Positions 40,388-49,002 are shown, numbered from the stretch's first letter. The stretch: DNA of 64,000 bases from Spongisporangium articulatum (GCF_044465595.1 NZ_JBITLV010000006.1:248001-312000), one strand, 5' to 3'. Notes: generated by a model not told the origin, from the letters alone. Program-made: numbers and translations.

Positions 40388-41524
40388 ATGAGGTCCCGGC
40401 CCTACCTGGTGGCGCTGGCCGCGCTGGCCGGGCTGGGTGCGCTTGTCGGCTGGGTCTCGCGGGACGACGGGCTGCCCGACTTCAGGCTGTTCGCCGCCGC
40501 CGGGCACGCGATCCTGAGCGGGCGCTGGGGTCAGGTCTACGACGACCCGACCGTGCAGGCCGGCCCGTTCGCGCTTCTCCTGGCCGCCCTGTGCGACCGG
40601 CTCGGCGGCGTCACGTTCGTGTGCATGGTCGGCATCCCGCTGGCCACCCTGGCCGCGGCCCTGGCCACCCGGCTGCTGCGCCACGGGCTGCGGCGCCCGC
40701 GCTCGCGCGGACTGGAACTGGCCGCCGCGGCCGTGACGCTGGCCTGGGAGAGCGCCCTGGGCGCCGTGCTCGGCGGGCACGTCGCCCAGGGTCTGATCCC
40801 GATGCTGTGGGTCGGTACGGGGCTGGCCGTCCTGCGGCGCCGACCGCAGCTCGCGGGATGGCTGCTGGCCCTGTCCACCGGGTTCGAGGTGTGGGGCGCC
40901 CTCGGCGTCCCCCTGCTGCTGCTCGGCACCCGGCGCGACGCCGTGCGCGGCTTGGCCGTGACGACCGCGGGGGCCGTGGCCCTGTACCTGCCGTTCACGC
41001 TGGCCGGACCGTTCCGGATGTTCGACTACCAGTGGGTGGTCACCCCCGGCTCGCTGCCCGCCCGGGTCGGGCTGTTCGGGGACGGGCTGCCCTGGTGGGC
41101 GCGGTGCGCCCAGGCCGCGCTGGCGGTCGGGGCCGGGGCACTCGTCGTCCGGTTCCGGCGTGACTGGGACGCCGTGTGGCTGGCCCCGCTCGTCGTCGTC
41201 GCCGTCCGACTCGCGCTCGACCCGCAGGCCTTCACCTACTACTGGACGCCGCTGGTCGCCCTCGGCCTGGCGGGTGTGCTGACCGCGCCGTCCGGATCGC
41301 CCCCGACCCGGGTCGTGCTGCCGGTCCTACTCGTGGGCTGGCCGTTCCTACCGGTCGCCGACGGCTGGGTGGGCCTGCTGGTGGTCACGATGCCGATCGC
41401 GGCGGTGCTCACCCGGCCTGGGGCTCCTGTGACACGTGCGTTCCAGGCGGGCAACGATTGTCACTCTTCCGGACGATTCCGACCGGTAGGGGTGGCGCAT
41501 TCGGGTCTGCGACGATCAGGCTGA
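40388..41524 (+). CDS. polytopic membrane protein, GT87/DUF2029-like
   Basis: 378 aa with about ten hydrophobic segments. LPDFRLFAAAGHAILSGRWGQVYDDPTVQAGP after the first helix is the pattern of GT87 mannosyltransferases (D-x-Y/F-y---L-G-Y-d-P), which use polyprenyl-phosphate sugar. The tail after residue 350 is unlikely to be structured. Function therefore is probably a wall or lipoglycan glycosyltransferase. Confidence 0.7.
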   Translation: MRSRPYLVALAALAGLGALVGWVSRDDGLPDFRLFAAAGHAILSGRWGQVYDDPTVQAGPFALLLAALCDRLGGVTFVCMVGIPLATLAAALATRLLRHGLRRPRSRGLELAAAAVTLAWESALGAVLGGHVAQGLIPMLWVGTGLAVLRRRPQLAGWLLALSTGFEVWGALGVPLLLLGTRRDAVRGLAVTTAGAVALYLPFTLAGPFRMFDYQWVVTPGSLPARVGLFGDGLPWWARCAQAALAVGAGALVVRFRRDWDAVWLAPLVVVAVRLALDPQAFTYYWTPLVALGLAGVLTAPSGSPPTRVVLPVLLVGWPFLPVADGWVGLLVVTMPIAAVLTRPGAPVTRAFQAGNDCHSSGRFRPVGVAHSGLRRSG

Positions 41525-41529
41525 TCCGC

Positions 41530-41724
41530 ATGACCTACACGCCCGGCACGGACGACCTCTACGGTCGCCTGCTGCCGTTCGTGAAGCACACCGACGACGA
41601 CCCCCGGTCGTGGGCCGAACGCTGGACCGTCGTCCTGGAGGAGGTTCAGCGCCGCAGCGAGCGGATGGGCCTCGACTTCGCGATCTCCTCGGTGTGGGAC
41701 GACCTCATGGCGGAACGGCTGTAG
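41530..41724 (+). CDS. small hypothetical protein (64 aa)
   Basis: ATG 41530, 5 bases after the stop of the upstream gene. MTYTPGTDDLYGRLLPFVKH, then WAERWTVVLEEVQRRSERM and a Trp-Asp-Asp-rich end give a compact acidic helical protein. Family not recognised. The position between two membrane protein genes suggests an operon with either. Confidence 0.6.
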   Translation: MTYTPGTDDLYGRLLPFVKHTDDDPRSWAERWTVVLEEVQRRSERMGLDFAISSVWDDLMAERL

Positions 41725-41747
41725 GTACCGCCGTAGAGTCCGGTCCC

Positions 41748-43007
41748 GTGTCTGCCGTGCCCGCCCGGTTCGCGGCCCTGAGGAACCGCGACTGCCGGTA
41801 CTTCCTGATCGGCGGCATGGTCTCGATGGCCGCCGACAACATCGAGCACGTCATCACCTACTGGGTCCTGTGGCAGCACTTCCACTCCAGTGCCCTGGTG
41901 GCCTTCGAGGTGCTCAGCCACTGGCTGCCGTTCCTGTTCTTCTCGGTCCAGGCCGGCGCCCTGGCCGACCGGTTCGACTGCCGCCGCGTGATCCAGGTCG
42001 GGCAACTCATGTTCATGGCCGTCTCGGCGGCCTGGGCCGTGCTGTTCGCGACCGGCTCGCTGACGATGTGGGCGGCCTGTGCGCTGCTGGTCGTGCACGG
42101 CTGCGCGGGCACCATCTGGGGGCCGGCCGACCAGCTGATGCTGCACGACTTCGTCGGGCCGGGCGAGCTGGCCAGCGCCGTGCGGCTGAACGCGACGTTC
42201 CGCAGCCTCGGCCTGGTCATCGGCCCGGCGCTCGGCTCCGTGCTGCTGATCGGGCTGGGCCCGGCCTGGGGCATCGCCGTGAACATCCTGTTCTACCTGC
42301 CACTCACGCTGTTCCTGCTGGTCACCCGGTACACGGGCCATACCCGGGACGAGTCGCCGCGGGTCCGGGTGTCGGCCTGGCAGGCACTGCGCGTGGTGCA
42401 GGACGTCGCCGGCGACCGGGTGCTGGTCAGCATGATCGCCCTGGCCGGGCTGGGGTCGTTCTTCATCGGGATCGCGTTCCAGTCGGTGATGCCCGTCTTC
42501 GCGGCCGATCTCAACCCGGCGCACAGCGACAACGCCTACGGGGTGCTGCTCTTCGCGCTCGGCGCGGGCGGCGTGGTGGGCGGCCTGGTGCTGGAGGTGG
42601 CCGGGCGGATCCCGCTCACGGTGCGGTCGGCCGTGGTCGCAACGCTGCTGTTCGGCGGGACGACGCTGTGGTTCGCCACGACCGGCGACTACGTGCTGGC
42701 CGTGGCCCTGCTGGCGATCGGCTCGGCGGCCAATCTGGCCGCGCTCTCGGTGACGATGACCGTCGTCCAGCTGCGCGCGCCGGCCGACCGGCGCGGGCGC
42801 GTGATCGGCCTGTTCAACGTGTCGGCCAACGGGCTTCGGTTCGGCAGCGGGTTGACGGTCGGGCTGTTCTCCGGGCTGGTCGGTGTGCACTGGTCGCTGG
42901 GGCTCAGCTCGGCCCTGCTGTGCGCGGGAGCTGTGCTGGTCGGCCTGTACGCCGTGCGCGGGCACGCCGTGCGTGGGCCCTCAGACCCGGCTGAACGACA
43001 CGCCTGA
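41748..43007 (+). CDS. MFS transporter (EntS/MFS_3 type)
   Basis: 419 aa from GTG 41748, twelve hydrophobic helices. GALADRFDCRRVIQVGQL is the MFS loop 2-3 signature; LNATFRSLGLVIGPALGSVLL and FNVSANGLRFGSGLTVG follow. MFS_3 members export siderophores, drugs or metabolites. TAGAGT (41734-41739) lies 8 nt before the GTG. The end overlaps the convergent TetR gene by 27 bp. Confidence 0.92.
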   Translation: MSAVPARFAALRNRDCRYFLIGGMVSMAADNIEHVITYWVLWQHFHSSALVAFEVLSHWLPFLFFSVQAGALADRFDCRRVIQVGQLMFMAVSAAWAVLFATGSLTMWAACALLVVHGCAGTIWGPADQLMLHDFVGPGELASAVRLNATFRSLGLVIGPALGSVLLIGLGPAWGIAVNILFYLPLTLFLLVTRYTGHTRDESPRVRVSAWQALRVVQDVAGDRVLVSMIALAGLGSFFIGIAFQSVMPVFAADLNPAHSDNAYGVLLFALGAGGVVGGLVLEVAGRIPLTVRSAVVATLLFGGTTLWFATTGDYVLAVALLAIGSAANLAALSVTMTVVQLRAPADRRGRVIGLFNVSANGLRFGSGLTVGLFSGLVGVHWSLGLSSALLCAGAVLVGLYAVRGHAVRGPSDPAERHA

Positions 43008-43583
43008 CAGCAGGAGGGCGGCGCTGGCCAGGTCGTTGACGACGACGCTCAGGTCCTCGTCGCGCTCGACGTGCCGGTCCAGGTGCAGGCCCATGACGGC
43101 GGCGTCGACGAACCGGGCGCAGCGGGCCGCCGCGCTCTCGGCCGCCCCGCACCGGGTCAGATAGCCGGCGAGCGCGGCGATCCAGGCGTCGTTGGCCCGG
43201 GCGACGGGGGCCGCCGGCGCACCGCCCTCGGGGGCGCCGAGCATGTCCTGCGCGGCGGCCTGCGCGTAGATCCACTGGCAGCGGTCGAGCTGGCCGTCGT
43301 CGTCCTTGTAGGCCGCCCACAGCGCCCGGACGCCCGAGGCCACGTCGGGCTGCGCGGGCAGACCGGCCAGCACGGCGACCGAGCGGGCGGTGGAGCGCTC
43401 GATGATGTCGGCGACCAGCGCGTCGCGGGTGCCGAAGTAGTAGACGAGCATCCGGTCGCTGGTGCCGAGCGCCGCGGCCAGGGGGCGCAGGCTCAGCCCG
43501 AGCACGCCGTGTTCCAGGGCCCAGTCGCAGGCCGCCTCGGCGAGCTCGCCCCGCCGGTCCTCACGCTTCGCCACGCCCGCCAT
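42981..43583 (-). CDS. TetR family regulator of the SMR transporter
   Basis: 200 aa from ATG 43583, with GAGGAGGG 5 nt upstream. The HTH (LRPLAAALGTSDRMLVYYFGTRDALV, about 35-60) is followed by a helical ligand domain. It is divergent from an SMR efflux gene, and two palindromes lie between them (43605-43644), so it likely represses both and is released by an SMR substrate. Confidence 0.92.
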   Translation of the reverse strand: MAGVAKREDRRGELAEAACDWALEHGVLGLSLRPLAAALGTSDRMLVYYFGTRDALVADIIERSTARSVAVLAGLPAQPDVASGVRALWAAYKDDDGQLDRCQWIYAQAAAQDMLGAPEGGAPAAPVARANDAWIAALAGYLTRCGAAESAAARCARFVDAAVMGLHLDRHVERDEDLSVVVNDLASAALLLSGVSFSRV

Positions 43584-43604
43584 CAAATCCCTCCTCGCCC
43601 GCGT

Positions 43605-43620
43605 TGTAGCAAGTGCTACA
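43605..43620. promoter_or_regulatory. TetR operator 1
   Basis: TGTAGC-AAGT-GCTACA, 6-bp perfect arms. Its centre is 24 bp from that of operator 2, and it lies 22 bp upstream of the regulator's start codon. Confidence 0.75.
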
Positions 43621-43628
43621 GTACCTGA

Positions 43629-43644
43629 TGTAGCAGCTGCTACA
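43629..43644. promoter_or_regulatory. TetR operator 2
   Basis: TGTAGCAGCTGCTACA, perfectly symmetric over 16 bp, with the same half-site TGTAGC as operator 1. It lies 26 bp before the SMR start. Confidence 0.75.
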
Positions 43645-43670
43645 AAGACTTGGAAGAGGGAAGTACCACC

Positions 43671-44087
43671 ATGTTCGTCTCGTCAGCCCTGCTCGCGCTC
43701 GCCATCACGATCGAGGTCGCGACCACCGCCGTGCTGCCGAAGGCCCAGGGTTTCCACGACCCGTTCTGGTCGGCCGTGGTGGTCGTCGGCTACGCCAGCT
43801 GCACCTGGCTGCTGACCGTCGTCGTGAAGAACATGCCCGTGTCCGTCGCCTACGCGGTGTGGGCCGGGGGCGGTACGGCGCTGGTCGCCGTCGTCGGCAC
43901 CGCCTGGCTGGGCGAGCCGATGGGCCCCGTCAAGATGATCGCGCTGGCCCTGATCGTGGGCGGCGTCGTCCTGCTCAACCTCGGCGACACCGGGCCCGGC
44001 GCCCACGGTGACCCCGCCGCGGGGGCCGGCGCGGCGTCGTCCCGGCCCGCTCCCGATCGCCCCGACGTCCTGACCGGCGCCCGCTGA
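43671..44087 (+). CDS. small multidrug resistance (SMR) family transporter
   Basis: 138 aa from ATG 43671 with GAGGGAAG upstream. Four helices; the essential Glu15 is in LALAITIEVATTAVLPKAQG, and YAVWAGGGTALVAVVGTAWLGEP is the helix 3 motif. The hydrophilic tail (from about residue 107) is longer than usual. It works as a dimer exporting cationic drugs or guanidinium with proton antiport. Confidence 0.93.
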   Translation: MFVSSALLALAITIEVATTAVLPKAQGFHDPFWSAVVVVGYASCTWLLTVVVKNMPVSVAYAVWAGGGTALVAVVGTAWLGEPMGPVKMIALALIVGGVVLLNLGDTGPGAHGDPAAGAGAASSRPAPDRPDVLTGAR

Positions 44088-44104
44088 CCACCTACGCTGC
44101 GGCC

Positions 44105-45121
44105 ATGGCCGCCTCCTACCCGCCCGACCACGGGTCCTTGCTCGCCGTGAGCGACCTGCACGTGTCGCACCGCGGCAACCGGCCCGTGGTCGAGGCGATC
44201 CGGCCGCGGCACGAGGACGACTGGCTGATCGTCGCGGGCGACGTCAGCGACACGGTGGCCGACCTGCAGTGGACGCTGAAGCTGCTGAAAGACCGCTTCC
44301 GGACGGTGATCTGGGCCCCCGGCAACCACGAGCTGTGGACGCCGCCGCACGAGGAGCTGAAGCTGCGCGGCGACGACCGGTACCGGCACCTGGTCGAGGT
44401 GAGCCGCGAGCTGGGCGTGATCACCCCGGAGGACCCGTACCCGGTCTGGACCAACCCGGAGGACGGCGAGGAGCTCGTCGTCGCCCCCCTGTTCCTGCTT
44501 TACGACTACTCGTGGCGGCCCGAGGGCATGACCCTGCCCGAGGCCCTCGCCTACGCCCGCGAGACCCGAGTCGTGTGCACCGACGAGTTCTTCCTGCACC
44601 CCGACCCGTACCCGACCCGCCAGGACTGGGCCGAGGCCCGGCTGCTCACCACGGAGGCCCGGCTGGCGGACATTCCCGCCGACCGGCGCACCGTGCTGGT
44701 CAGCCACTGGCCGCTGCACCGGGCCCCGACCACGATCCTGCGCTGGCCGCACTTCGCGATGTGGTGCGGCATGGACCGGACGACCGACTGGCACCGGCGC
44801 TTCCGGGCCGCGGCGGCGGTGTACGGGCACCTGCACATCCCGCTGACGATCAGCGTCGACGGGGTGCGGTTCGAGGAGGTCTCGCTCGGCTACCCGCGGG
44901 AGTGGAAGGACCGGACGCCGAACCCGCCCCGGCCGGTCCGCTCGATCTTCCCGGCCGACCCCGAGCGCAAGCCGATCGGGCACACGAAGCTCAAGGCGTG
45001 GGCCGCCGCGCGGATGGCGCAGCACGCCGCCGAACGCGCCGCGGGGGCGGTCGCGAGCAAGCTGACGGGGGCCGAGAAGACCCGGAAGGGTCGGGAACGG
45101 CTCTACCGGATGAACCCCTGA
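44105..45121 (+). CDS. metallophosphoesterase
   Basis: 338 aa. The five motifs of calcineurin-like phosphoesterases are present: VSDLHVSH, VAGDVSD, APGNHELW, VSHWPLHR and VYGHLHIPL. Substrate unknown. TACGCT (44093-44098) lies 6 nt before the ATG, so it is probably transcribed on its own despite the 17-bp gap to the SMR gene. Confidence 0.92.
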   Translation: MAASYPPDHGSLLAVSDLHVSHRGNRPVVEAIRPRHEDDWLIVAGDVSDTVADLQWTLKLLKDRFRTVIWAPGNHELWTPPHEELKLRGDDRYRHLVEVSRELGVITPEDPYPVWTNPEDGEELVVAPLFLLYDYSWRPEGMTLPEALAYARETRVVCTDEFFLHPDPYPTRQDWAEARLLTTEARLADIPADRRTVLVSHWPLHRAPTTILRWPHFAMWCGMDRTTDWHRRFRAAAAVYGHLHIPLTISVDGVRFEEVSLGYPREWKDRTPNPPRPVRSIFPADPERKPIGHTKLKAWAAARMAQHAAERAAGAVASKLTGAEKTRKGRERLYRMNP

Positions 45122-45146
45122 CCCCGGGGCCGAAACGACCGTTTGG

Positions 45147-45160
45147 TTACCACTCAGTAA
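45147..45160. promoter_or_regulatory. TTACCACTCAGTAA palindrome before the carboxylase gene
   Basis: TTAC and GTAA half-sites enclose six bases, 83 bp before the start of the acyl-CoA carboxylase subunit. Many TetR-type regulators of lipid metabolism use TTAC-N-GTAA sites, so this is a candidate operator. Confidence 0.35.
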
Positions 45161-45242
45161 TGGCCGGCTGACTCGGAGTAGTTCCCGAGAGTGTCTATCC
45201 GCCAAAGCCTCTTGTAATCGGCCGCTGACGCTCCAAGATGTC

Positions 45243-46730
45243 ATGGTGACGTCGGACACAGCGGACAGCAGCCGTCTCGACGCCGGGCGGACCGTGGACC
45301 CGAGAGACCCCGCCGGGCGGCTGGAGAGGTTCTTCGACGACGGTCCGCGCCTGACGATCCGCAGCGACCTCGACACCCAGCCCGCCGGCCTGAACGCCCG
45401 GCTGAGCCCCGACCGACCCCGCCCCGTGGTGGCCGAGATCGGCACCGTGGACGGCCGGCAGGTCGTGGCCTTCGCCTGCGACCCGCGCATCGGGGGCGGC
45501 GCGATGAGCGAGGAGTCCTGCGCGGGGATCGTCGCCGCCTACGACGAGGCCCTGGCCCGACAACTGCCGATCGTGGGCATCTGGCACTCCGGGGGCGCCC
45601 GGCTCGACGAGGGGGTGCGCAGCCTCCACGGCGTCGGGCGGGTGTTCGCCGCCATGACCCGGGCCTCGGGCCGCATCCCGCAGATCTCGGTCGTGATCGG
45701 GCCCGCCGCCGGCGGCGCGGCCTACGGGCCCGCCCTGACCGACGTCGTCGTCCAGGCGCCGACGGGCAAGATCTTCGTCACCGGGCCGGACGTCGTCCGC
45801 TGGGCGACGGGGGAGGACGTCACCGCCGACGACCTCGGTGGCGTCGACGCCCACGGCAGCCGCAGCGGGGTCAGCCACGTGATCGCGGTCGACGAGGACG
45901 AGGCGATGGCCTACGGCCGGCACCTGTGCGCCCTCCTCACGCCCGACCCCGCGCCGGTGGACGCCGAGCAGGTGGCCGACCGCGACCTCGCCGCCCTGCT
46001 GCCCCGGCGGCCCGGCGTCGTCTACGACGTGCGGGGGCTCGTCGACGGCGTCCTGGACGAGCCAGGTCTCGAGTTGCAGGCCGGGTACGCGCGCAACGTG
46101 GTGACCACCCTGGGCCGGTTCGGCGGGCGCCCCGTCGGGATCGTCGCCAACAACCCCACGCACCTGGTCGGCTGCCTCGACAGCGCCGGGGCGGAGAAGG
46201 CGGCCCGGTTCGTGCGACTGTGCGACGGGTTCGGGCTGCCGATCATCGTGCTGGTCGACGTCCCCGGGTACCTGCCGGGTTCGGCGGAGGAACTCGGCGG
46301 GATCGTCCGGCGCGGCGCGAAGCTGCTGCACGCGTTCGCCGAGACCGTCGTCCCGACCGCCACCGTGGTGACCCGCAAGGCCTACGGCGGCGCCTACATC
46401 GCGATGAACAGCCGTTCGTTGGGCGCGGACGCCTGCTTCGCCTGGCCGGGCGCCGAGATCGCCGTGATGAGCCCGATCTCGTCGGTGCGGGTGCTGCACC
46501 GGCGGGCCCTGGCCGGGGTCGCGGGCGACCGGCAGCGGGCCGTCCTGGAGCAGATCCTGGCCGACGAGCACGCGGCCCAGGTGGACGGCGTCGCCGCCGC
46601 GGTGGAGCTCGGCATCCTGGACGCCGAGGTACGCCCCGACCGGACCCGCTCGGCGCTCGCCGAGGCTCTCGCGCGCGCCGCCGAGAAGGCCGGCGAGGTA
46701 CGCGGCGGGCACGGCAACATCCCGCTCTGA
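45243..46730 (+). CDS. acyl-CoA carboxylase carboxyltransferase subunit (AccD/PccB-like)
   Basis: 495 aa, with both halves of the carboxyltransferase fused as in actinobacterial beta subunits. IWHSGGARLDEGVRSLHGVG, VIGPAAGGAAYGPALTD and GKIFVTGPDVVRWATGEDVT are in the N-terminal half; VDVPGYLPGSAEELGG, RKAYGGAYIAMNSRSLGAD and AWPGAEIAVM in the C-terminal half. It transfers CO2 from carboxybiotin to acetyl- or propionyl-CoA. The alpha (biotin) subunit is not in the window. Confidence 0.93.
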   Translation: MVTSDTADSSRLDAGRTVDPRDPAGRLERFFDDGPRLTIRSDLDTQPAGLNARLSPDRPRPVVAEIGTVDGRQVVAFACDPRIGGGAMSEESCAGIVAAYDEALARQLPIVGIWHSGGARLDEGVRSLHGVGRVFAAMTRASGRIPQISVVIGPAAGGAAYGPALTDVVVQAPTGKIFVTGPDVVRWATGEDVTADDLGGVDAHGSRSGVSHVIAVDEDEAMAYGRHLCALLTPDPAPVDAEQVADRDLAALLPRRPGVVYDVRGLVDGVLDEPGLELQAGYARNVVTTLGRFGGRPVGIVANNPTHLVGCLDSAGAEKAARFVRLCDGFGLPIIVLVDVPGYLPGSAEELGGIVRRGAKLLHAFAETVVPTATVVTRKAYGGAYIAMNSRSLGADACFAWPGAEIAVMSPISSVRVLHRRALAGVAGDRQRAVLEQILADEHAAQVDGVAAAVELGILDAEVRPDRTRSALAEALARAAEKAGEVRGGHGNIPL

Positions 46731-46736
46731 CCCTCG

Positions 46737-46806
46737 CTCATACTGTCGAAATGCACAGTTCGCGGCTCGGATTTCGGCCTCTCACTGTGCATTTCCGAAG
46801 CATGAG
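46737..46806. terminator. inverted repeat between carboxylase and ferritin genes
   Basis: Arms 46737-46759 and 46784-46806 pair at 19 of 23 positions around a 24-base loop. The left arm (CTCATACTGTCGAAATGCAC) is nearly the same as the left arm of the element at 48177-48248. It lies 6 bases after the carboxylase stop and 2 before the ferritin stop. Confidence 0.7.
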
Positions 46807-46808
46807 GG

Positions 46809-47351
46809 CTACAGGGTGCCCCCTGCGGCCGCAGGCGCGGACGGGTCGGCCCCGCCGTCCCCGACGCTCTCCCGGGCGATGAAGTCCTCGATGTTGAAGT
46901 AGTCGTCGCCGGCGCGCTCGGTGATGGTGAGCAACGTCTGCATCGACGCGACCTCCTCGACCTGCTCCTTGAGGAACCAGAGCATGAACTGCTCACCGAG
47001 GAAGTCACTCTCGGCCCGGGCGGCGGCGAACAGCGCCTCGACGTTCCGGGTGACCTCCTGCTCCTGGGCCAGGGCGAGGCGGACCAGCTCGACGGGGTGG
47101 TCGAAGTCGTTGCGGACGTCGGGCACGCCCGGGATCACGGGGGCGATGTCCCGGTCGAGGAGGTACTGCACCATCATCATCGCGTGGTTGCGCTCCTCGA
47201 CGCCCTGCCGGTAGAAGCTCGCGGCGAGCTGCGGCAGATCGTGGGCGTCGAACCACACGGCGAGAGCCACGTACTGCCGCTCGGCGGCGAACTCCCGTCC
47301 GACCTGCTCCTGGAGCAGGGCGATGAATTTCGAATCGGTCGCAGATGACAT
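46809..47351 (-). CDS. ferritin (BfrB-like)
   Basis: 180 aa from ATG 47351. FIALLQEQVGREFAAERQYV, GVEERNHAMMMVQYLLDR, FLGEQFMLWFLKEQVEEVA and DDYFNIEDFIARE match mycobacterial ferritin BfrB closely, with the di-iron ferroxidase glutamates and His in place. No haem-binding Met is evident. It stores iron in a 24-subunit shell. TATGCT (minus 47363-47358) lies 6 nt before the ATG. A DUF2470 gene with an iron box is 1.3 kb away. Confidence 0.94.
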   Translation of the reverse strand: MSSATDSKFIALLQEQVGREFAAERQYVALAVWFDAHDLPQLAASFYRQGVEERNHAMMMVQYLLDRDIAPVIPGVPDVRNDFDHPVELVRLALAQEQEVTRNVEALFAAARAESDFLGEQFMLWFLKEQVEEVASMQTLLTITERAGDDYFNIEDFIARESVGDGGADPSAPAAAGGTL

Positions 47352-47381
47352 GCGGCGAGCATAGGTGCGGAGGATGAGCAC

Positions 47382-48173
47382 ATGAGCCAGCTGTTCGACG
47401 TGTCCGGGAGGACCGTGCTGATCACCGGCGGCACGCGCGGGATCGGGTTGATGCTGGCCGAGGGCCTGCTCCAGGCCGGGGCGCGGGTGCTGATCACCTC
47501 GCGCAAGGCCGACGCATGCGCGGCCGCCGCGGAGCACCTGAAGCAGTTCGGTGACGTCAGCGCGTTGCCGGCGGACGTCGCCACGCCCGAGGGTGTGGAG
47601 GCGGTGCGTTCCGCGGTGGCCGAGTCGTTCGACGGCCGGCTCGACGTCCTGGTCAACAACGCCGGGGTCAGCTGGGGGGCGCCACTGGAGGAGTTCCCGG
47701 CGGTGGGCTGGGACAAGGTGCTCGGCACCAACGTGCACGCCGTCTTCGCGCTCACCGTCGCGCTGCTGCCGGCGCTGCGGGCCAACGCCTCCGACGCCTC
47801 CCCGACTCGCGTCATCAACATCGGCTCGGTCGACGGCATCCGGGTGCCGAGCATGGAGAACTACTCGTACTCGGCGGCCAAGGCGGCCGTGCACATGCTG
47901 ACCCGTCACCTGGCGAAACGCCTGGCGGGAGAACGGATCACGGTCAACGCGATCGCACCCGGACCGTTCCGCAGCAAGATGACGGCGTTCTTCCTGGACG
48001 ACGATGCCTCGCGCAAGGCGATCGGCGACGGCATCCCGCTGGGCCGGATCGGCGAACCGGACGACCTGGTCGGCACGACGATCTTCCTGGCCTCGCGCGC
48101 CGGCGCCTACCTCACCGGCGTGGTCATCCCCGTCGACGGTGGCCTCACCGGCACCAACCCCGGCATGTTCTGA
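47382..48173 (+). CDS. short-chain dehydrogenase/reductase
   Basis: 263 aa, ATG with GGAGG 8 nt upstream. TGGTRGIG (15-22), NNAGVSWGAPLEEF, GSVDGIRVPSMENYSYSAAKAAV with Tyr and Lys (YSAAK), and VDGGLTGTNPGMF are classical. It is divergent from the ferritin gene with 30 bp between starts. Substrate unknown. Confidence 0.93.
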   Translation: MSQLFDVSGRTVLITGGTRGIGLMLAEGLLQAGARVLITSRKADACAAAAEHLKQFGDVSALPADVATPEGVEAVRSAVAESFDGRLDVLVNNAGVSWGAPLEEFPAVGWDKVLGTNVHAVFALTVALLPALRANASDASPTRVINIGSVDGIRVPSMENYSYSAAKAAVHMLTRHLAKRLAGERITVNAIAPGPFRSKMTAFFLDDDASRKAIGDGIPLGRIGEPDDLVGTTIFLASRAGAYLTGVVIPVDGGLTGTNPGMF

Positions 48174-48176
48174 CCC

Positions 48177-48248
48177 GCTCATGCTGTCGACATGCACAGT
48201 TCCGGAGGCAGAATCTCCCCTCGCAATGTGCATATCGACAGCATGAGC
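48177..48248. terminator. inverted repeat between SDR and DUF2470 genes
   Basis: Arms 48177-48198 and 48227-48248 pair at 21 of 22 positions, loop of 28. The arms (GCTCATGCTGTCGACATGCA) repeat the sequence family of 46737-46806. It starts 4 bases after the SDR stop and ends 5 before the DUF2470 stop. Confidence 0.8.
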
Positions 48249-48253
48249 CGGCG

Positions 48254-48988
48254 TCAGAGCTTGCGGAGGCAGGGACGGCGGCGGTGCGCCTCGAGCATCA
48301 ACCGGCGGATCTCCTCGGTCGCCCCGGCGACCGACTCCACGCAGCGGGAGAAGGTCAACCGGACGTCGACATGGCCCCGGGCCGACTCGACCCGCAGGAC
48401 CAGCCCGAACCGGTCGAGGGCGATCGGCAGCACCCGGGTGGCGCCCTGCATGATCGACGCGTCGCACAGCCGGGTCAGCAGTCCGATCGCCTCGGGGTGG
48501 TGGGACATCAGGTGCTGCAGCTGGTCGGCCGCGCCGAACTGGAGCGGGTCGACCGGAGCCTGACGGTAGTCCTCGACGTCGACGGCGGTGCCCTCGCCGG
48601 CGGCGTCGCGCCCGACCTCGTGCAGGTGGACCTGGTGCACCCGGATCTGCAGCGTCGCCACACCCGGGGCGGGCACGGGGGAGAGGCGCCCGAACAGCGA
48701 CACCCGGGCCCGGACGCGCTCGCGCGCCGCCACGGGGCAGAGCTCGGTCAGCTCGACCTCGACCGTCAGGTCCTCACCCGACCCGGCTGCCTGCTGCGCG
48801 GCGGCGGCCAGCGCGCTGCTGGGTTCGAGGGTGAGCAGCAGGTCACCGACCGGGTCGTCGTGGTGACAACCCAGCAGGTCGACGCGCCCGCCCTCCCACT
48901 GCACCGACAGGGACGCGGCGGCGGCGAGCACCGTGCGGGCACGCTCGGCGGGAGAGGGCCGGACGGCGGGGTGCAGTCGGGTGTCCAC
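48254..48988 (-). CDS. DUF2470 protein under iron-box control
   Basis: 244 aa from GTG 48988 with GGAGG 4 nt upstream. The C-terminal 80 residues (LMSHHPEAIGLLTRLCDASI, DRFGLVLRVES, VDVRLTFSRCVES) match DUF2470, found at the end of HugZ-type haem-utilisation proteins. A near-perfect DtxR/IdeR box lies 15-33 bases upstream, so it is probably repressed in high iron. A role in haem or iron use is inferred. Confidence 0.85.
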   Translation of the reverse strand: MDTRLHPAVRPSPAERARTVLAAAASLSVQWEGGRVDLLGCHHDDPVGDLLLTLEPSSALAAAAQQAAGSGEDLTVEVELTELCPVAARERVRARVSLFGRLSPVPAPGVATLQIRVHQVHLHEVGRDAAGEGTAVDVEDYRQAPVDPLQFGAADQLQHLMSHHPEAIGLLTRLCDASIMQGATRVLPIALDRFGLVLRVESARGHVDVRLTFSRCVESVAGATEEIRRLMLEAHRRRPCLRKL

Positions 48989-49002
48989 GAAGCCTCCGAG
49001 AA

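Noticed and set aside
46737..48248. Insertion sequence or composite transposon ends around the ferritin block
   Set aside because: No transposase gene and no target-site duplication are visible; only the repeat similarity remains and is reported as a finding.
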